Assembly (NCBI RefSeq): GCF_008932435.1
Contig: NZ_WBWE01000010.1
Coordinates: 62,001-126,000, forward strand
DNA: 64,000 nucleotides
Source of the DNA: Brucella pseudintermedia
GTDB lineage: Bacteria; Pseudomonadota; Alphaproteobacteria; Rhizobiales; Rhizobiaceae
Reading direction: 5' to 3'
Numbering within the stretch: the first letter of the stretch is position 1; every line of letters begins with the position of its first letter. Below the pieces are notes generated by a model. That model was not told where the DNA came from and did not search any database. It was given only the letters and a program-made list of their open reading frames with translations. Positions 16,847 through 26,968 of the stretch are shown here, one piece after another. Position numbers and translations under genes: made by a program.

Positions 16847-18154
16847 TTAAACGTAGCGATTGACGATATTTTCGAGATATTCCTGACGGCCGGATTTCGG
16901 CTGCGGATTGATGTCCCTCGCTTCGACTTCAGCGGTGATCTGGTCCAGCGAGAGGCCGGTCAGAAGCTTCTTGCCGAAATCGCCGTTCCAGCCTGCATAA
17001 CGCTCGTCGAGCGGCTTGGACAATGCGCCGTCTTCGAGCATTCCGGCGGCTGCCTTGAGCCCGCGTGCACAGCAATCCATGCCGCCGATATGGCCGATCA
17101 GCAGATCCTGCGGGTCGAGCGACTGACGGCGCAGCTTGGCGTCGAAATTGGTGCCGCCGGTCGTGAAGCCGCCAGCCAGCAGAACCTGATAATAGGCGAG
17201 CGCCATTTCCGGCACATTGTTCGGGAACTGGTCCGTGTCCCAGCCCGACTGGTAGTCATTGCGGTTCATGTCGATGGAACCGAAAATGCCGAGTGTGCGG
17301 GCGAGCGCGAGTTCATGCTCGAAAGAATGACCGGCCAGAATGGCGTGGCCCTGCTCGATATTGAGCTTCACCTCGTTTTCGAGGCCGTAGCGCTTCAGGA
17401 AGCCATAGACTGTCGCAACGTCGTAGTCATATTGATGCTTGGTCGGTTCCTGTGGCTTCGGTTCGATCAGGATCGTGCCCTTGAAGCCGATCTTGTGCTT
17501 GTATTCGACCACCAGATTGAGGAACCGGCCCATCTGGTCAAGCTCGCGGCCAAGATCGGTGTTGAGCAGCGTTTCATATCCTTCGCGGCCGCCCCACAGC
17601 ACATAGTTCTCGCCGCCGAGCCGCTTGGTGGCATCAATGCAGCTTTTCACGGTCGCCGCGGCAAAAGCGAAAACGTCCGGATCGGGATTGGTTGCCGCGC
17701 CTGCCATATAGCGGCGGTTGGAGAACAGGTTCGCCGTGCCCCAGAGCAGCTTTACGCCGGTTTCGGCCTGCTTCTTCTCGAAGATGTCGACGATCTCGTT
17801 CAGATAGCGCGAATTTTCCGCAAAGTTGCGTCCCTCTGGCCGCACATCGGCATCGTGGAAGCAATAATAGGGCGCGCCGAGCAGCGAGAAGAACTCGAAA
17901 GCCACCTCAGCCTTGAGTTTTGCCGCATCAAGTTCGTTGGAATACCATGGACGGTCGAAGGTGCGTCCGCCGAACGGGTCCCCGCCTTCCCAGGCAAAAC
18001 TGTGCCAGTAGGCGACCGCAAAGCGCAGGTGATCTTCCATGCGCTTGCCCAGCACGATTTCATCCGGGTTATAGTGGCGGAATGCCAGCGGATTGTCGCT
18101 GTCCGGCCCCTCATACTTAACCTTTTGAATGTCGCCGAAAAATCCCGTGCTCAT
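16847..18154 (-). CDS. xylA: Xylose isomerase
   Basis: XylA converts D-xylose to D-xylulose in the cytoplasm. The 435-aa sequence is of normal class II length. Metal and active-site motifs are all present: [13 protein letters not shown] (catalytic His and Asp, near residue 100), [33 protein letters not shown], and [17 protein letters not shown]. The start at 18154 is preceded by GGGAGGACA. It is the last gene of lacI-xylB-xylA, and its product is phosphorylated by XylB. Confidence 0.97.
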   Translation of the reverse strand: MSTGFFGDIQKVKYEGPDSDNPLAFRHYNPDEIVLGKRMEDHLRFAVAYWHSFAWEGGDPFGGRTFDRPWYSNELDAAKLKAEVAFEFFSLLGAPYYCFHDADVRPEGRNFAENSRYLNEIVDIFEKKQAETGVKLLWGTANLFSNRRYMAGAATNPDPDVFAFAAATVKSCIDATKRLGGENYVLWGGREGYETLLNTDLGRELDQMGRFLNLVVEYKHKIGFKGTILIEPKPQEPTKHQYDYDVATVYGFLKRYGLENEVKLNIEQGHAILAGHSFEHELALARTLGIFGSIDMNRNDYQSGWDTDQFPNNVPEMALAYYQVLLAGGFTTGGTNFDAKLRRQSLDPQDLLIGHIGGMDCCARGLKAAAGMLEDGALSKPLDERYAGWNGDFGKKLLTGLSLDQITAEVEARDINPQPKSGRQEYLENIVNRYV

Positions 18155-18203
18155 TATGTCCTCCCGTTCGAATGACGTTCATGTCTGATTGCGTGCGGCA
18201 GCG

Positions 18204-19661
18204 TCACGAACCGGCGAGGGCGTGAAGTGCCGGATAAAGGGCGTGATAGCGCTGATAGGCTTCCTCATAAGCCGGGAGCAGGGCAGCTTCCGGCTCTATC
18301 GTGCGTTCCGTGCGCGGCGGTGCGCAGACGGCAAACGGATCGGCGCCCGTAGCGGCGACGAGCCCCAGTCGTGCGGCGCCAAAAGCCGCGCCGAAATCGC
18401 CTTCTTCCGGCAAGGCGATCGGCACGTTCAAGGCGGTCGCGATGGCCTTCAGCCAATAAGTGGAGCGCGAGCCGCCGCCAACGGCGGTGAGAGACCTGAT
18501 TTCGGTTCCAGCCGATTGCAGCGCGGCGAGATTATCGCGGATCGCAAAGGCGACGCCTTCCAGCACGGCTTGCGTCAAGGCGCGCTGATCGGATTCATGT
18601 TCCAGACCGGAAAACACGCCGCGTATCTTCGCATCGTTATAGGGGGTGCGTTCGCCCGAGAGATAGGGCAGGAAGGTTGCGCTACCCGGCACATTCAGCC
18701 GATCGCCAAGTGCCTCGTCCAGTTCACGTGCGGTTTTGCCGACAAGCCGCGCATACCAGTCGAGCGCGCTCGCCGCAGAGAGGATGACGCCCATCTGGTG
18801 CCACGTGTCGGGCAGGGCGTGGCAGAAGGCATGAACCGCGCTTTCCGGCTTCGGCTGATAGGCCCCGTTCGCCGCGAAAAGCACGCCCGATGTGCCGAGC
18901 GAAACGAAGGCGTGGCCGGGTTTGACCGTACCCATGCCGCAGGCCGAGGCGGCATTGTCGCCAGCGCCGCCCGCTACGACCGGCTGACCGGCGACACCCC
19001 ATTCGGCGGCAAGTTCGGCCCGCAGCCGTCCGGTTGCGTCGGTGCCTTCGGCAAGACGCGGCATCTGGCTTTCATCAAGGCCGGTCTTGTCCAGGAGTTC
19101 GCGCGACCAACGACGCGCGCCAGTATCGAGCCAGCTCGTGCCTGCTGAATCCGACATATCCGACACATATTCGCCGGTCAGCCAGAGGCGCAGATAGTCC
19201 TTCGGCAACAGCACCTTGCGGATGCGAGCGAAAATCTCGGATTCGTTCTTGGCAACCCAGACCAGTTTCGGCGCTGTAAAGCCCGGAAAAACGATGTTGC
19301 CGGTGATGGCGCGAAAGGCCGGATCGGCATCGAGTGCGGCGGCTTCGCGATAACTGCGCGTATCGTTCCACAGGATGCAGGGACGCAGCACCTGATCCTG
19401 TTCGTCCAGAAGGGTGGCACCATGCATCTGCCCGGAAAGACCGATACCGGCAATCGCCGAAAATTCTTTCGGGTGAGCCGCGCGCAGGCCGTCGACCGCT
19501 GTGCGGCAGGCATCGATCCAATGAGCCGGGTCCTGTTCGCTCCAGCCAGGATGGGGACGCGAAACGTCCAGTTCGCCATGGGCCGAACCGATCACCGTCT
19601 GTCCGTCATCGATCAACAGCGCCTTGACACCGGATGTTCCTAGATCGATTCCGAGATACAT
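18204..19661 (-). CDS. xylB: Xylulokinase
   Basis: XylB phosphorylates D-xylulose to xylulose 5-phosphate using ATP, feeding the pentose phosphate pathway. The 485-aa FGGY-family kinase has the N-terminal phosphate motif YLGIDLGTSGVKALLID, the signature region around GLSGQMHGATLLDEQDQVLR, VAGGAGDNAASACGMG in the middle and the adenosine motif LTAVGGGSRSTYWLKAIA near residue 395. It lies 49 bases upstream of xylA and 35 bases downstream of the lacI gene on the same strand. Confidence 0.96.
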   Translation of the reverse strand: MYLGIDLGTSGVKALLIDDGQTVIGSAHGELDVSRPHPGWSEQDPAHWIDACRTAVDGLRAAHPKEFSAIAGIGLSGQMHGATLLDEQDQVLRPCILWNDTRSYREAAALDADPAFRAITGNIVFPGFTAPKLVWVAKNESEIFARIRKVLLPKDYLRLWLTGEYVSDMSDSAGTSWLDTGARRWSRELLDKTGLDESQMPRLAEGTDATGRLRAELAAEWGVAGQPVVAGGAGDNAASACGMGTVKPGHAFVSLGTSGVLFAANGAYQPKPESAVHAFCHALPDTWHQMGVILSAASALDWYARLVGKTARELDEALGDRLNVPGSATFLPYLSGERTPYNDAKIRGVFSGLEHESDQRALTQAVLEGVAFAIRDNLAALQSAGTEIRSLTAVGGGSRSTYWLKAIATALNVPIALPEEGDFGAAFGAARLGLVAATGADPFAVCAPPRTERTIEPEAALLPAYEEAYQRYHALYPALHALAGS

Positions 19662-19696
19662 ATTCGCTCCTGTTGGAAAGCCCTGTCGCCTGCGCC

Positions 19697-20728
19697 TCAG
19701 TCGAAATGCGGCAAGTTGTCTTTGAGAAAAATTTCAATGCGGATGTGTTCCTGGCCCGGCACGATCGCCAGACGATCCGCAGACGCCTTTAGAACCCTGA
19801 TGGCGCTGCGGATTTCATGGCCCGCATCCTGCGCCAGCACCGCGTGGATGATGCCATCCGTCAGTGCTTTCGAGGTCACGCTGTCGCGTTCATGCGCAAT
19901 GACGAGCGGGCGATTGGCGCTGTGCTTTGCCAGCGCCTTCACCAGACCGCTATTGCCTGCGCCGAGGCTGTAAATTCCGGCAATGTCGCTGCGCTCTTCA
20001 AGCAGCTTGCCGACGAGTTTTTCCACGCGCGGACCCTCATCGAAGCCTTCCAGCACCGGCAATATCTCGCGGCCCGGAAAGTCCGTGTCCATGGCAGTGG
20101 CAAAACCGTCGAAACGCTCCCGATGGTCCCGAACCTTCAACGAACCGGCGACGACCGCCAGCGCACCTTCGGTTCCGTTGGCGAAAAGCCCGAGAAGCCG
20201 CGCCGCCGTGCGTCCCGCCGCACCGTTGTCGACGCCGACATAATGCGTCCGCGTGGATTGCCCGAGATCCGACACCAGCGTGACCGCGTGAATGCCTCGT
20301 TCTTCGAGCCGGGCGCAGGCTTCGCGCACCGGATCGGTATCGACCGCCACGAATGCGACACCGTCGGGCCCGCGTGCGCCGCAATCATCCAGCGCCGCAA
20401 CAAGGGCCGCTTCATCGAAGGCGGGAACAAGCACGAGATTGATCAGCACGCGCTCGGCCAAGGCCCGTTCGGTCGCAGCTTGCAGTTCCGAGCGCAAGCT
20501 CAGCATGAATGCGTTTTCATTATCCGGCAGAATAAAATCGAACTGATAAAGCCTGCCGCGCGCGAGATTGGCGGCACCCACATCGCGCACATAGCCGAGC
20601 GTGTTCATCGCGGCCATGACCCGCTCGCGCGTCTTTGCTCTTACGCCGGGGCGTTCGTTCAGCACACGGTCCACCGTGGCGAGGCTGACACCCGCTGTTC
20701 TGGCTATATCATGGACTGTAGGTTTCAT
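19697..20728 (-). CDS. LacI-family regulator of the xylose locus
   Basis: The 343-aa repressor has an N-terminal LacI helix-turn-helix (PTVHDIARTAGVSLATVDRV, then LNERPGVRAKTRERVMAAM with the hinge) and a periplasmic-binding-like sugar domain. It heads the xylBA operon and diverges from xylFGH, so it is the likely XylR of this genus, relieved by xylose or xylulose. The 19-bp element near its promoter also occurs before the unidentified sugar importer at 10830, which hints at a wider regulon. Confidence 0.88.
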   Translation of the reverse strand: MKPTVHDIARTAGVSLATVDRVLNERPGVRAKTRERVMAAMNTLGYVRDVGAANLARGRLYQFDFILPDNENAFMLSLRSELQAATERALAERVLINLVLVPAFDEAALVAALDDCGARGPDGVAFVAVDTDPVREACARLEERGIHAVTLVSDLGQSTRTHYVGVDNGAAGRTAARLLGLFANGTEGALAVVAGSLKVRDHRERFDGFATAMDTDFPGREILPVLEGFDEGPRVEKLVGKLLEERSDIAGIYSLGAGNSGLVKALAKHSANRPLVIAHERDSVTSKALTDGIIHAVLAQDAGHEIRSAIRVLKASADRLAIVPGQEHIRIEIFLKDNLPHFD

Positions 20729-20762
20729 CCTCGCTCCTCGACGCGGACCATAAGGTCAAAAA

Positions 20763-20781
20763 TGAGGTACGTAAATCAAAA
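20763..20781 (-). promoter_or_regulatory. Copy of the 19-bp shared element at the xyl divergent promoter
   Basis: On the minus strand this reads TTTTGATTTACGTACCTCA, one base different from the copy at 10679-10697. A related sequence, TTCACGTATC, lies in the other orientation at 20803-20812. It overlaps a possible xylF -10 region (TTGCTA at 20787, TATCAA at 20809). Two sites between divergent lacI and xylF fit operators for the LacI regulator, which would control both directions. Confidence 0.55.
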
Positions 20782-21024
20782 AATGCTTGCTATTCATTTT
20801 TCTTCACGTATCAATGATGCTATGAGGATGGGGCGGTGTCGCTTTTGCAGCGCTGTCCGATGGAGTGATCTTGGCGCGACGCGTCTTTGGGAGGATCAGC
20901 CATTCAATGAATAAGCAGCTCCAGGGCGGGCTGTTTTGTCGTGCCGAACTCCGGGGGCGGAATACGTTCGGGGCGAGGTTTGCAACCAGCCGGCGAAGGC
21001 CGGCGGTGTTTGGAGGAGGAGTGC

Positions 21025-22044
21025 ATGAAACGTCGTAATTTTCTGACCGGCGCGCTGGTTGCCGCGGCTCTGGGCATCGGCGCCATGGCGTCGACGCCGG
21101 TCTATGCTTCGCCGGAAAATCCGGTTATCGGTTTTTCTATCGACGATCTTCGCGTCGAGCGCTGGGCGCGCGACCGCGACTATTTCATCGAAGCTGCGGA
21201 AAAGCTGGGCGCCAAGGTCAATGTGCAGTCGGCTGACGGCAACGAGGAAAAGCAGGTCAAGCAGGTTGAAAACCTGATTGCGCAAGGTGTTGACGCAATC
21301 GTGATCGTGCCGATGAACTCCAAGGTTTTCGACGCGGTGGTGGCCGACGCCAAGGCCTCGGGCATCAAGGTGCTGTCCTATGATCGTCTGATCCTCAACG
21401 CCGATATTGACGCCTATATCTCGTTCGACAATGAGCGCGTCGGCTTCATGCAGGCGGAAGCGGTTCTGAAGGCCAAGCCGGAAGGCAATTATTATCTCCT
21501 CGGCGGCTCGCCGACGGACAATAACGCCAAGCTTCTCCGCGCCGGTCAGGAAAAGGCCCTCAAGGAAGCCATCGATTCCGGCAAGGTGAAGGTCATTGGC
21601 TCGCAGTGGGTCAAGGAATGGAGCCCGACAGAAGCGCTCTCCATCATGGAAAACGCCCTGACGGCTGCGCAGAACAAGATCGACGCTGTTGTGGCTTCAA
21701 ATGACGGCACTGCCGGTGGCGCCATCCAGGCACTTGCAGCACAGGGACTGGCCGGGAAGACCGCGGTTTCCGGGCAGGATAGCGACCTTGCTGCAGTCAA
21801 GCGCCTGATCGACGGGACGCAGACGGTAACGGTCTACAAGCCGCTGAAGCTCATTGCTTCGGAAGCGGCAAAGCTCACCGTCCAGATGGTCAAGGGCGAA
21901 ACGCCGGAATTCAACGCCAAGCTCGACAATGGCGGCAAGCAGGTCGACACGCTTCTGCTGACGCCAACTGCCGTGACCAAGGACAATATCGATATCTACG
22001 TTCAGGACGGCTTCTATACGAAGGAGCAGATATACGGGAAGTAA
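21025..22044 (+). CDS. xylF: D-xylose-binding periplasmic protein
   Basis: The 339-aa protein carries a twin-arginine-like start (MKRRNFLTGALVAAALG) with a signal peptide ending near VYA-SPE, then a type I periplasmic-binding fold typical of XylF: VIGFSIDDLRVERWARDRD, VIVPMNSKVFDAVV, LSYDRLILNADIDAYISFDN and VASNDGTAGGAIQAL. The start follows GGAGGAG. It delivers xylose to XylGH encoded downstream. A 43-codon frame with its own GGGAGGA (20907-21038) overlaps the start out of frame and is probably not a real gene. Confidence 0.95.
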   Translation: MKRRNFLTGALVAAALGIGAMASTPVYASPENPVIGFSIDDLRVERWARDRDYFIEAAEKLGAKVNVQSADGNEEKQVKQVENLIAQGVDAIVIVPMNSKVFDAVVADAKASGIKVLSYDRLILNADIDAYISFDNERVGFMQAEAVLKAKPEGNYYLLGGSPTDNNAKLLRAGQEKALKEAIDSGKVKVIGSQWVKEWSPTEALSIMENALTAAQNKIDAVVASNDGTAGGAIQALAAQGLAGKTAVSGQDSDLAAVKRLIDGTQTVTVYKPLKLIASEAAKLTVQMVKGETPEFNAKLDNGGKQVDTLLLTPTAVTKDNIDIYVQDGFYTKEQIYGK

Positions 22045-22077
22045 ACCTTTCCGCTAGTTTTGCCCTGAGCACACAAT

Positions 22078-22116
22078 GGGCCGGAAGTTTGGGAGTCATT
22101 GCCCCGCTTCCGGCCC
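22078..22116 (+). other. Intercistronic hairpin between xylF and xylG
   Basis: GGGCCGGAAG (22078-22087) pairs perfectly with CTTCCGGCCC (22107-22116). No T-run follows. The position after the binding-protein gene suggests a block to 3' exonucleases that protects xylF mRNA, giving more XylF than XylGH. Confidence 0.55.
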
Positions 22117-22179
22117 TGCTGGATTGTTGGGACTGCTGCTGACAGCGTTGTCCGGCTCAATACTGCAAGGTCGTAAGCG

Positions 22180-23715
22180 ATGTCCGAATATCTTCTTGAG
22201 ATGCGCAATATCGGTAAGGACTTCAACGGCGTGAAAGCGCTTGACGGTATTTACCTGAAAGTGCGCGCCGGCGAGTGTGTCGGCCTTTGTGGGGAAAACG
22301 GCGCCGGCAAATCCACGCTGATGAAGGTGCTTTCCGGCGTCTATCCTCACGGCACCTGGACCGGTGAGATTTTCTGGGAAGGCCAGGAACTGAAGGCGAC
22401 GGGCATACGCGATACGGAAGCCGCGGGCATCGTGATCATTCACCAGGAACTGATGATGGTGCCGCATCTGTCGGTTGCCGAAAACATCTTTCTGGGATCG
22501 GAGCCGACAAGCGGAGGCTTTATCGATTACGACCAGATGAATGCGCGTGCGACGGAACTTCTGGCGCGCCTCAATATCCACGACATCAATGTCGCGCTTC
22601 CGGTCTACCATTATCCGGGCGGCAAGCAGCAACTGATCGAGATCGCAAAGGCGATCAACAAGAATGCGAAGCTGCTCATTCTCGACGAGCCGACATCGGC
22701 GCTGACCGCATCCGAAACACGTGTCCTTCTCGATCTCATCAAGGACTTCAAGGCGCAAGGCATGGCCTGCGTCTACATCTCTCACAAGCTGGACGAAGTA
22801 GCGGAAATTTCCGATACGGTGACGGTCATTCGCGACGGCACGCATATCGCCACAAAACCAATGGCTGAACTGACGACGCCGGCCATCATCACCATGATGG
22901 TGGGGCGCGAGATGAAGAACCTGTTTCCGCGCGAGCCGCATGATATTGGCGAGGTCGTTTTCGAGGCGCGCAATATCAATTGCTGGGATGTGACCAATCC
23001 CGACCGCAAGGTGGTCGATAATGTCTCGTTCGCGCTTCGGCGCGGTGAAATCCTCGGCATTGCAGGACTGGTAGGCGCGGGGCGGACGGAACTGGTGTCC
23101 AGCCTATTCGGCGTCTGGCCGGGCGCTCATGATGGCCAGGTGTTCCTTGAAGGCAGGGAACTGAAGATCCGCACGCCGCGCGATGCGGTTCGGCAAGGCA
23201 TCTGCATGGTGCCGGAGGACCGCAAGAAGGACGGCATCCTGCCCATCATGCCAGTCGGCCATAATATGACGATCTCGGTGTTGGATCGGTTTTCCCTGCG
23301 CGGACTGCTCGACAAGGAAGCGGAACTGGCAACCATCCAACGCGAAATTTTGCGCCTGAAGGTAAAGACCGCGGACCCTATGCTGGAAATCGCATCCCTG
23401 TCGGGGGGCAACCAGCAGAAAGCCGTGTTGTCAAAGATGATGCTGCCGGACCCCAAGGTGCTCATTCTCGACGAGCCGACGCGGGGCGTCGACGTCGGCG
23501 CGAAATATGAAATCTACAAACTGATCTTTGCGCTTGCGAAGCAAGGCGTTGCGGTGCTGATGGTTTCTTCCGAAATGCCGGAAGTTCTCGGTATCAGCGA
23601 CCGTGTTCTCGTGATCGGCGAGGGCAGGCTGCGGGGTGATTTCCCCAATGAAAATCTCACCCAGGAGAAGGTACTTGCCGCTGCAATCGGCAAGCCGACA
23701 ACCAATGCGGCGTGA
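22180..23715 (+). CDS. xylG: Xylose ABC importer, duplicated ATPase subunit
   Basis: The 511-aa protein has two nucleotide-binding domains. The first shows [37 protein letters not shown] and [11 protein letters not shown]. The second has the degenerate [34 protein letters not shown] and [12 protein letters not shown]. It resembles XylG more than RbsA and is directly followed by xylH. It hydrolyses ATP at the inner membrane to drive xylose uptake. Confidence 0.94.
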   Translation: MSEYLLEMRNIGKDFNGVKALDGIYLKVRAGECVGLCGENGAGKSTLMKVLSGVYPHGTWTGEIFWEGQELKATGIRDTEAAGIVIIHQELMMVPHLSVAENIFLGSEPTSGGFIDYDQMNARATELLARLNIHDINVALPVYHYPGGKQQLIEIAKAINKNAKLLILDEPTSALTASETRVLLDLIKDFKAQGMACVYISHKLDEVAEISDTVTVIRDGTHIATKPMAELTTPAIITMMVGREMKNLFPREPHDIGEVVFEARNINCWDVTNPDRKVVDNVSFALRRGEILGIAGLVGAGRTELVSSLFGVWPGAHDGQVFLEGRELKIRTPRDAVRQGICMVPEDRKKDGILPIMPVGHNMTISVLDRFSLRGLLDKEAELATIQREILRLKVKTADPMLEIASLSGGNQQKAVLSKMMLPDPKVLILDEPTRGVDVGAKYEIYKLIFALAKQGVAVLMVSSEMPEVLGISDRVLVIGEGRLRGDFPNENLTQEKVLAAAIGKPTTNAA

Positions 23716-23743
23716 TCCGCAGAAAATCTGACCGGTGCATGAT

Positions 23744-24913
23744 ATGACGTTGACAGGCAAAAGCCTCCGAAAATTTCTGGCGGAATATAAAATCGTCGCG
23801 CTGCTGATCGTGGTTGCGCTCATCTGGGCGTTCTTTGCTATCCTCACCTATGACCCGGAGATGGGGCGATCGCAGTTCCTGACGGCGCGCAATTTCTCCA
23901 ATCTTCTGCGCCAGATGGCTATTACCGGAATGCTCGCATCCGCGATGGTGTTCGTCATCGTGGCCGGTGAAATCGATCTTTCGGTGGGGGCGCTTCTGGG
24001 GCTGTTGGGCGGCATCGCCGCAGTCCTCGATGTTCTTCTCGGATGGCCGTTATGGGCTACGATCAGCACGGTTCTGGTGCTCGGTGTCGCGCTTGGCGCC
24101 TTCAATGGCTGGCTGACCGCCTATCTCGGCATACCGTCCTTCATTGTCACGCTTGGCGGACAGCTTGTCTTTCGCGGCATCGTGCTGGGTATCATGGGCG
24201 GCGTCACCATCGCGCCGATCTCGCCGGAGTTCAAATATATCGGGCAGGGTTATCTGCCCGGCTGGCTTGGCAATCTCTGCGCCATTGCCTTGTTTGGGGT
24301 GCTGATCCTGATGACGCTGCGCACGCGGGCGAGCAAGCGCAAGCATAATCTTCAGATGCTTTCATCCAGCATGGAAATCACGAGGCTTCTTGGCATCGGC
24401 GTCCTGATCCTCGGCTTCATACTCATCCTCAACAGTTATCAGGGCGTGCCGGTTCCGGTCCTGATTTTGCTGGTGATCCTCGGCGCATTCACCGTGATCG
24501 CGAAACAGACCGTGTTCGGTCGGCATATCTATGCGGTCGGTTCCAATACCGAAGCGACCCGCTTTTCCGGCGTGAATGTCAATTTCGTCAAGATGGCCGT
24601 CTTCGCGCTGATGGGTTTGATGGCGGCGGTAGCGGGTCTGACGACAACCTCGCGCCTGGCGGCGGGCACGCCATCGGCGGGCATTGGTGGCGAGCTCGAC
24701 GCCATTGCCTCTTGCTTCATCGGCGGCACGTCCATGCGCGGCGGCGTCGGCTCGGTGCTTGGCGCGCTGGTTGGTGCACTCATCATGTCGAGCCTCGACA
24801 ATGGCATGTCCATGCTCGGCGTCGATACGTTTTGGCAGCAGATCATCAAGGGAAGCATCCTTGTTCTGGCCGTTTATCTCGACATCGTATCTTCGGGCGC
24901 GCGGCGCGGATGA
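23744..24913 (+). CDS. xylH: Xylose ABC importer, permease subunit
   Basis: The product has 389 aa from ATG 23744, longer than RbsC-type permeases, as is usual for XylH, with extra membrane segments in the middle (around the TRASKRKHN loop). Typical stretches are VIVAGEIDLSVGALLGLLGG and LTAYLGIPSFIVTLGGQLVF, and GGTSMRGGVGSVLGALVGA near the C-terminus. A GTG at 23735 is an alternative start; neither has a strong ribosome site. It is the last gene of xylFGH and is followed by a strong hairpin. Confidence 0.93.
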   Translation: MTLTGKSLRKFLAEYKIVALLIVVALIWAFFAILTYDPEMGRSQFLTARNFSNLLRQMAITGMLASAMVFVIVAGEIDLSVGALLGLLGGIAAVLDVLLGWPLWATISTVLVLGVALGAFNGWLTAYLGIPSFIVTLGGQLVFRGIVLGIMGGVTIAPISPEFKYIGQGYLPGWLGNLCAIALFGVLILMTLRTRASKRKHNLQMLSSSMEITRLLGIGVLILGFILILNSYQGVPVPVLILLVILGAFTVIAKQTVFGRHIYAVGSNTEATRFSGVNVNFVKMAVFALMGLMAAVAGLTTTSRLAAGTPSAGIGGELDAIASCFIGGTSMRGGVGSVLGALVGALIMSSLDNGMSMLGVDTFWQQIIKGSILVLAVYLDIVSSGARRG

Positions 24914-24918
24914 AATCC

Positions 24919-24942
24919 AGGCGCATCATGATTGATGCGCCT
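24919..24942. terminator. Hairpin between convergent xylH and tctA
   Basis: AGGCGCATCA (24919-24928) and TGATGCGCCT (24933-24942) form a perfect 10-bp stem with a TGAT loop. It lies between convergent genes. T-runs are weak on both sides (minus strand continues GGATTTCATCC), so termination may be partial. Confidence 0.65.
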
Positions 24943-24975
24943 GAAACAACAACGTTTCACCCGAACAGGAATGCT

Positions 24976-26484
24976 CTAACCTTCCTCCACGAATACTTCG
25001 TCGCGCTTCTTGCGTACCGATGGAAGCAAAACAACCACGAGAACGGCTGCTGCTATGGCAAGCAGAATAGCGCTGATCGGCCGGGTGAAGAAGGTTGCCG
25101 GATCGCCGCGTGACAGGATCATGGCGCGGCGCAGATGTTCTTCCAGCAATGGCCCCAGAACGAAGCCAAGCAGCAGCGGAGCAGGCTCGCAGCGCAGCTT
25201 GGCCAGCAGGTAGCCGATAAAGCCGAAAAAGGCGACCGCATAAAGATCGTAGACGTTCGAATTGACGCTATAAACGCCGATGGAACAGAAGGTCATGATG
25301 ATCGGAAACAGCACATAATAGGGTACTGTCAGAAGCTTCACCCAAAGCCCGATCAGCGGCAGATTTAGAATGATAAGCATGAGATTGCCGATCCACATGG
25401 ATGCAATCACACCCCAGAACAGGGCAGGCTGTTCCGTTGCTACATTCGGCCCCGGCACGATGCCCTGGATAATCATGGCGCCGATCATCAATGCCATGAC
25501 CGGATTGGCCGGAATGCCAAGCGTCAGCATGGGGATGAAAGATGTCTGCGCGCCTGCATTGTTGGCGGATTCCGGTCCAGCGACACCTGCGATCGCGCCT
25601 TTTCCAAACTCTTCCGGCGTATCGGAAATGCGCTTTTCCACCGTATAGGAAGCAAATGATGCGAGAATGGCCCCGCCGCCCGGCAGAATGCCAAGCGCCG
25701 AACCGATAACGGTTCCACGCAGGATCGGTGCGGTCATGCGTTTGAAATCGTCGCGCGTCGGCATCAGTCCCGTGACCTTTGCCATCAGCACTTCGCGGGT
25801 ATGCTCGCTTTCGAGATTGCGCAGGATTTCGGCAATGCCGAACACGCCCACGGCAACGGCAACGAAATTAAGGCCGTCTGCATATTCCGTGATGCCGAGC
25901 GTGAAGCGCGGCGCGCCAGTATAGATGTCGGTGCCGACGAGACCGAGCAGGAGCCCGAGGACGACCATTGCCAGTGCCTTGATGATGGAGCCGTGCGCCA
26001 GCGCCACGGACGATACCAGACCCACGACCATGAGCGAGAAATATTCAGCCGAGCCGAATTTAAGCGCGATTTCAGTCAGTGGCGGAGCGAACACGGCTAC
26101 CAGAAATGTTGAGACAGTGCCCGCAAAGAACGAACCGATAGCCGCAATGGCGAGTGCTGCGCCCGCCCGCCCGCGCCGCGCCATCTGGTAACCATCGATG
26201 GCGGTTACGGCAGATGACGATTCACCCGGCATGTTGATGAGAATTGCCGTGGTCGAGCCGCCATATTGTGCGCCGTAATAGATACCCGCAAGCATGATCA
26301 GCGCTGACACAGGATCGCCGATCTGGAACGTGACCGGAAGAAGCATCGCAATTGTCGCCGTGGCCCCGATGCCCGGCAGGACGCCGATCAATGTGCCGAG
26401 CAACACCCCGATAAGACAAAAACCGAGATTTGCAAGTGTTGACGCGGTGGAAAAACCAAGCGCGAGATTGTTGAAAAGTTCCAT
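24976..26484 (-). CDS. tctA: Tripartite tricarboxylate transporter, large permease TctA
   Basis: This 502-aa inner-membrane protein is the main channel of a TTT-family importer. The family glycine-rich motifs are clear: LIGVLPGIGATATIAMLLP near residue 45, then GIYYGAQYGGSTTAILINMP and, in the second half, LGILPGGGAILASFASYTVE. The start at MELFNNLALGF (26484) is family-typical; an upstream extension is not. It follows tctB by ten bases and works with the TctC binding protein. The substrate could be citrate, another carboxylate or an aromatic acid. Confidence 0.92.
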   Translation of the reverse strand: MELFNNLALGFSTASTLANLGFCLIGVLLGTLIGVLPGIGATATIAMLLPVTFQIGDPVSALIMLAGIYYGAQYGGSTTAILINMPGESSSAVTAIDGYQMARRGRAGAALAIAAIGSFFAGTVSTFLVAVFAPPLTEIALKFGSAEYFSLMVVGLVSSVALAHGSIIKALAMVVLGLLLGLVGTDIYTGAPRFTLGITEYADGLNFVAVAVGVFGIAEILRNLESEHTREVLMAKVTGLMPTRDDFKRMTAPILRGTVIGSALGILPGGGAILASFASYTVEKRISDTPEEFGKGAIAGVAGPESANNAGAQTSFIPMLTLGIPANPVMALMIGAMIIQGIVPGPNVATEQPALFWGVIASMWIGNLMLIILNLPLIGLWVKLLTVPYYVLFPIIMTFCSIGVYSVNSNVYDLYAVAFFGFIGYLLAKLRCEPAPLLLGFVLGPLLEEHLRRAMILSRGDPATFFTRPISAILLAIAAAVLVVVLLPSVRKKRDEVFVEEG

Positions 26485-26494
26485 ATCCGCTCCC

Positions 26495-26968
26495 CTAGAA
26501 TGGCCACCAGGGCCCGAAACGCTGGTAGGGCAGCGCGAGGGCATAACTGAACACAATGACGGAGAAGACCGTGATCGCAGCCGCAAGAACGAGTGCTGCG
26601 AGCGGTTTCATGCGCATTGAGGCGAAAGAGGCAATGAGGCAGGTCAGGAACAATGACGGCACGAAGCCGAGGCCCCGCACCGTCAGGCCGAAAAATATCG
26701 GCGCGGGCAGAATGAAGAACAGACCGCGCCATGCGATCGGGCCCATTGGCTCACCGGAGACCCGTGTCGCCTGGATAAGAATGACCAGTCCAAGCAGGAT
26801 CAGCACGCCTGAGAGAACAAGCGGGAAATATCCCGGTCCCATGCGCAGCGATGTGCCTATGTCCAGATCCAGCGACTGATAGGCGAAAAAGGCGCCCGTC
26901 AGTGTCAGAAGGGCACCACATGATCCGTTGGTCGGATCGATGGAGAATTTCCTTGAGGGCTCGTTCAT
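26495..26968 (-). CDS. tctB: Tripartite tricarboxylate transporter, small permease TctB
   Basis: The 157-aa protein has four predicted membrane helices, the normal size and topology for TctB. Recognisable features are FFAYQSLDLDIGTSLRMGPG followed by YFPLVLSGVLILLGLVIL, the conserved GPGYFP motif of the family. It is placed between tctC and tctA on the same strand and forms the integral membrane part with TctA. Confidence 0.9.
   Translation of the reverse strand: MNEPSRKFSIDPTNGSCGALLTLTGAFFAYQSLDLDIGTSLRMGPGYFPLVLSGVLILLGLVILIQATRVSGEPMGPIAWRGLFFILPAPIFFGLTVRGLGFVPSLFLTCLIASFASMRMKPLAALVLAAAITVFSVIVFSYALALPYQRFGPWWPF

Noticed and set aside
20907-21038. A 43-codon frame with GGGAGGA upstream, overlapping the xylF start
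   Set aside because: The ribosome site is about 12 bases from the ATG, and xylF has its own strong GGAGGAG. The frame also crosses a hairpin. It is weaker than the leader frame at 10744.
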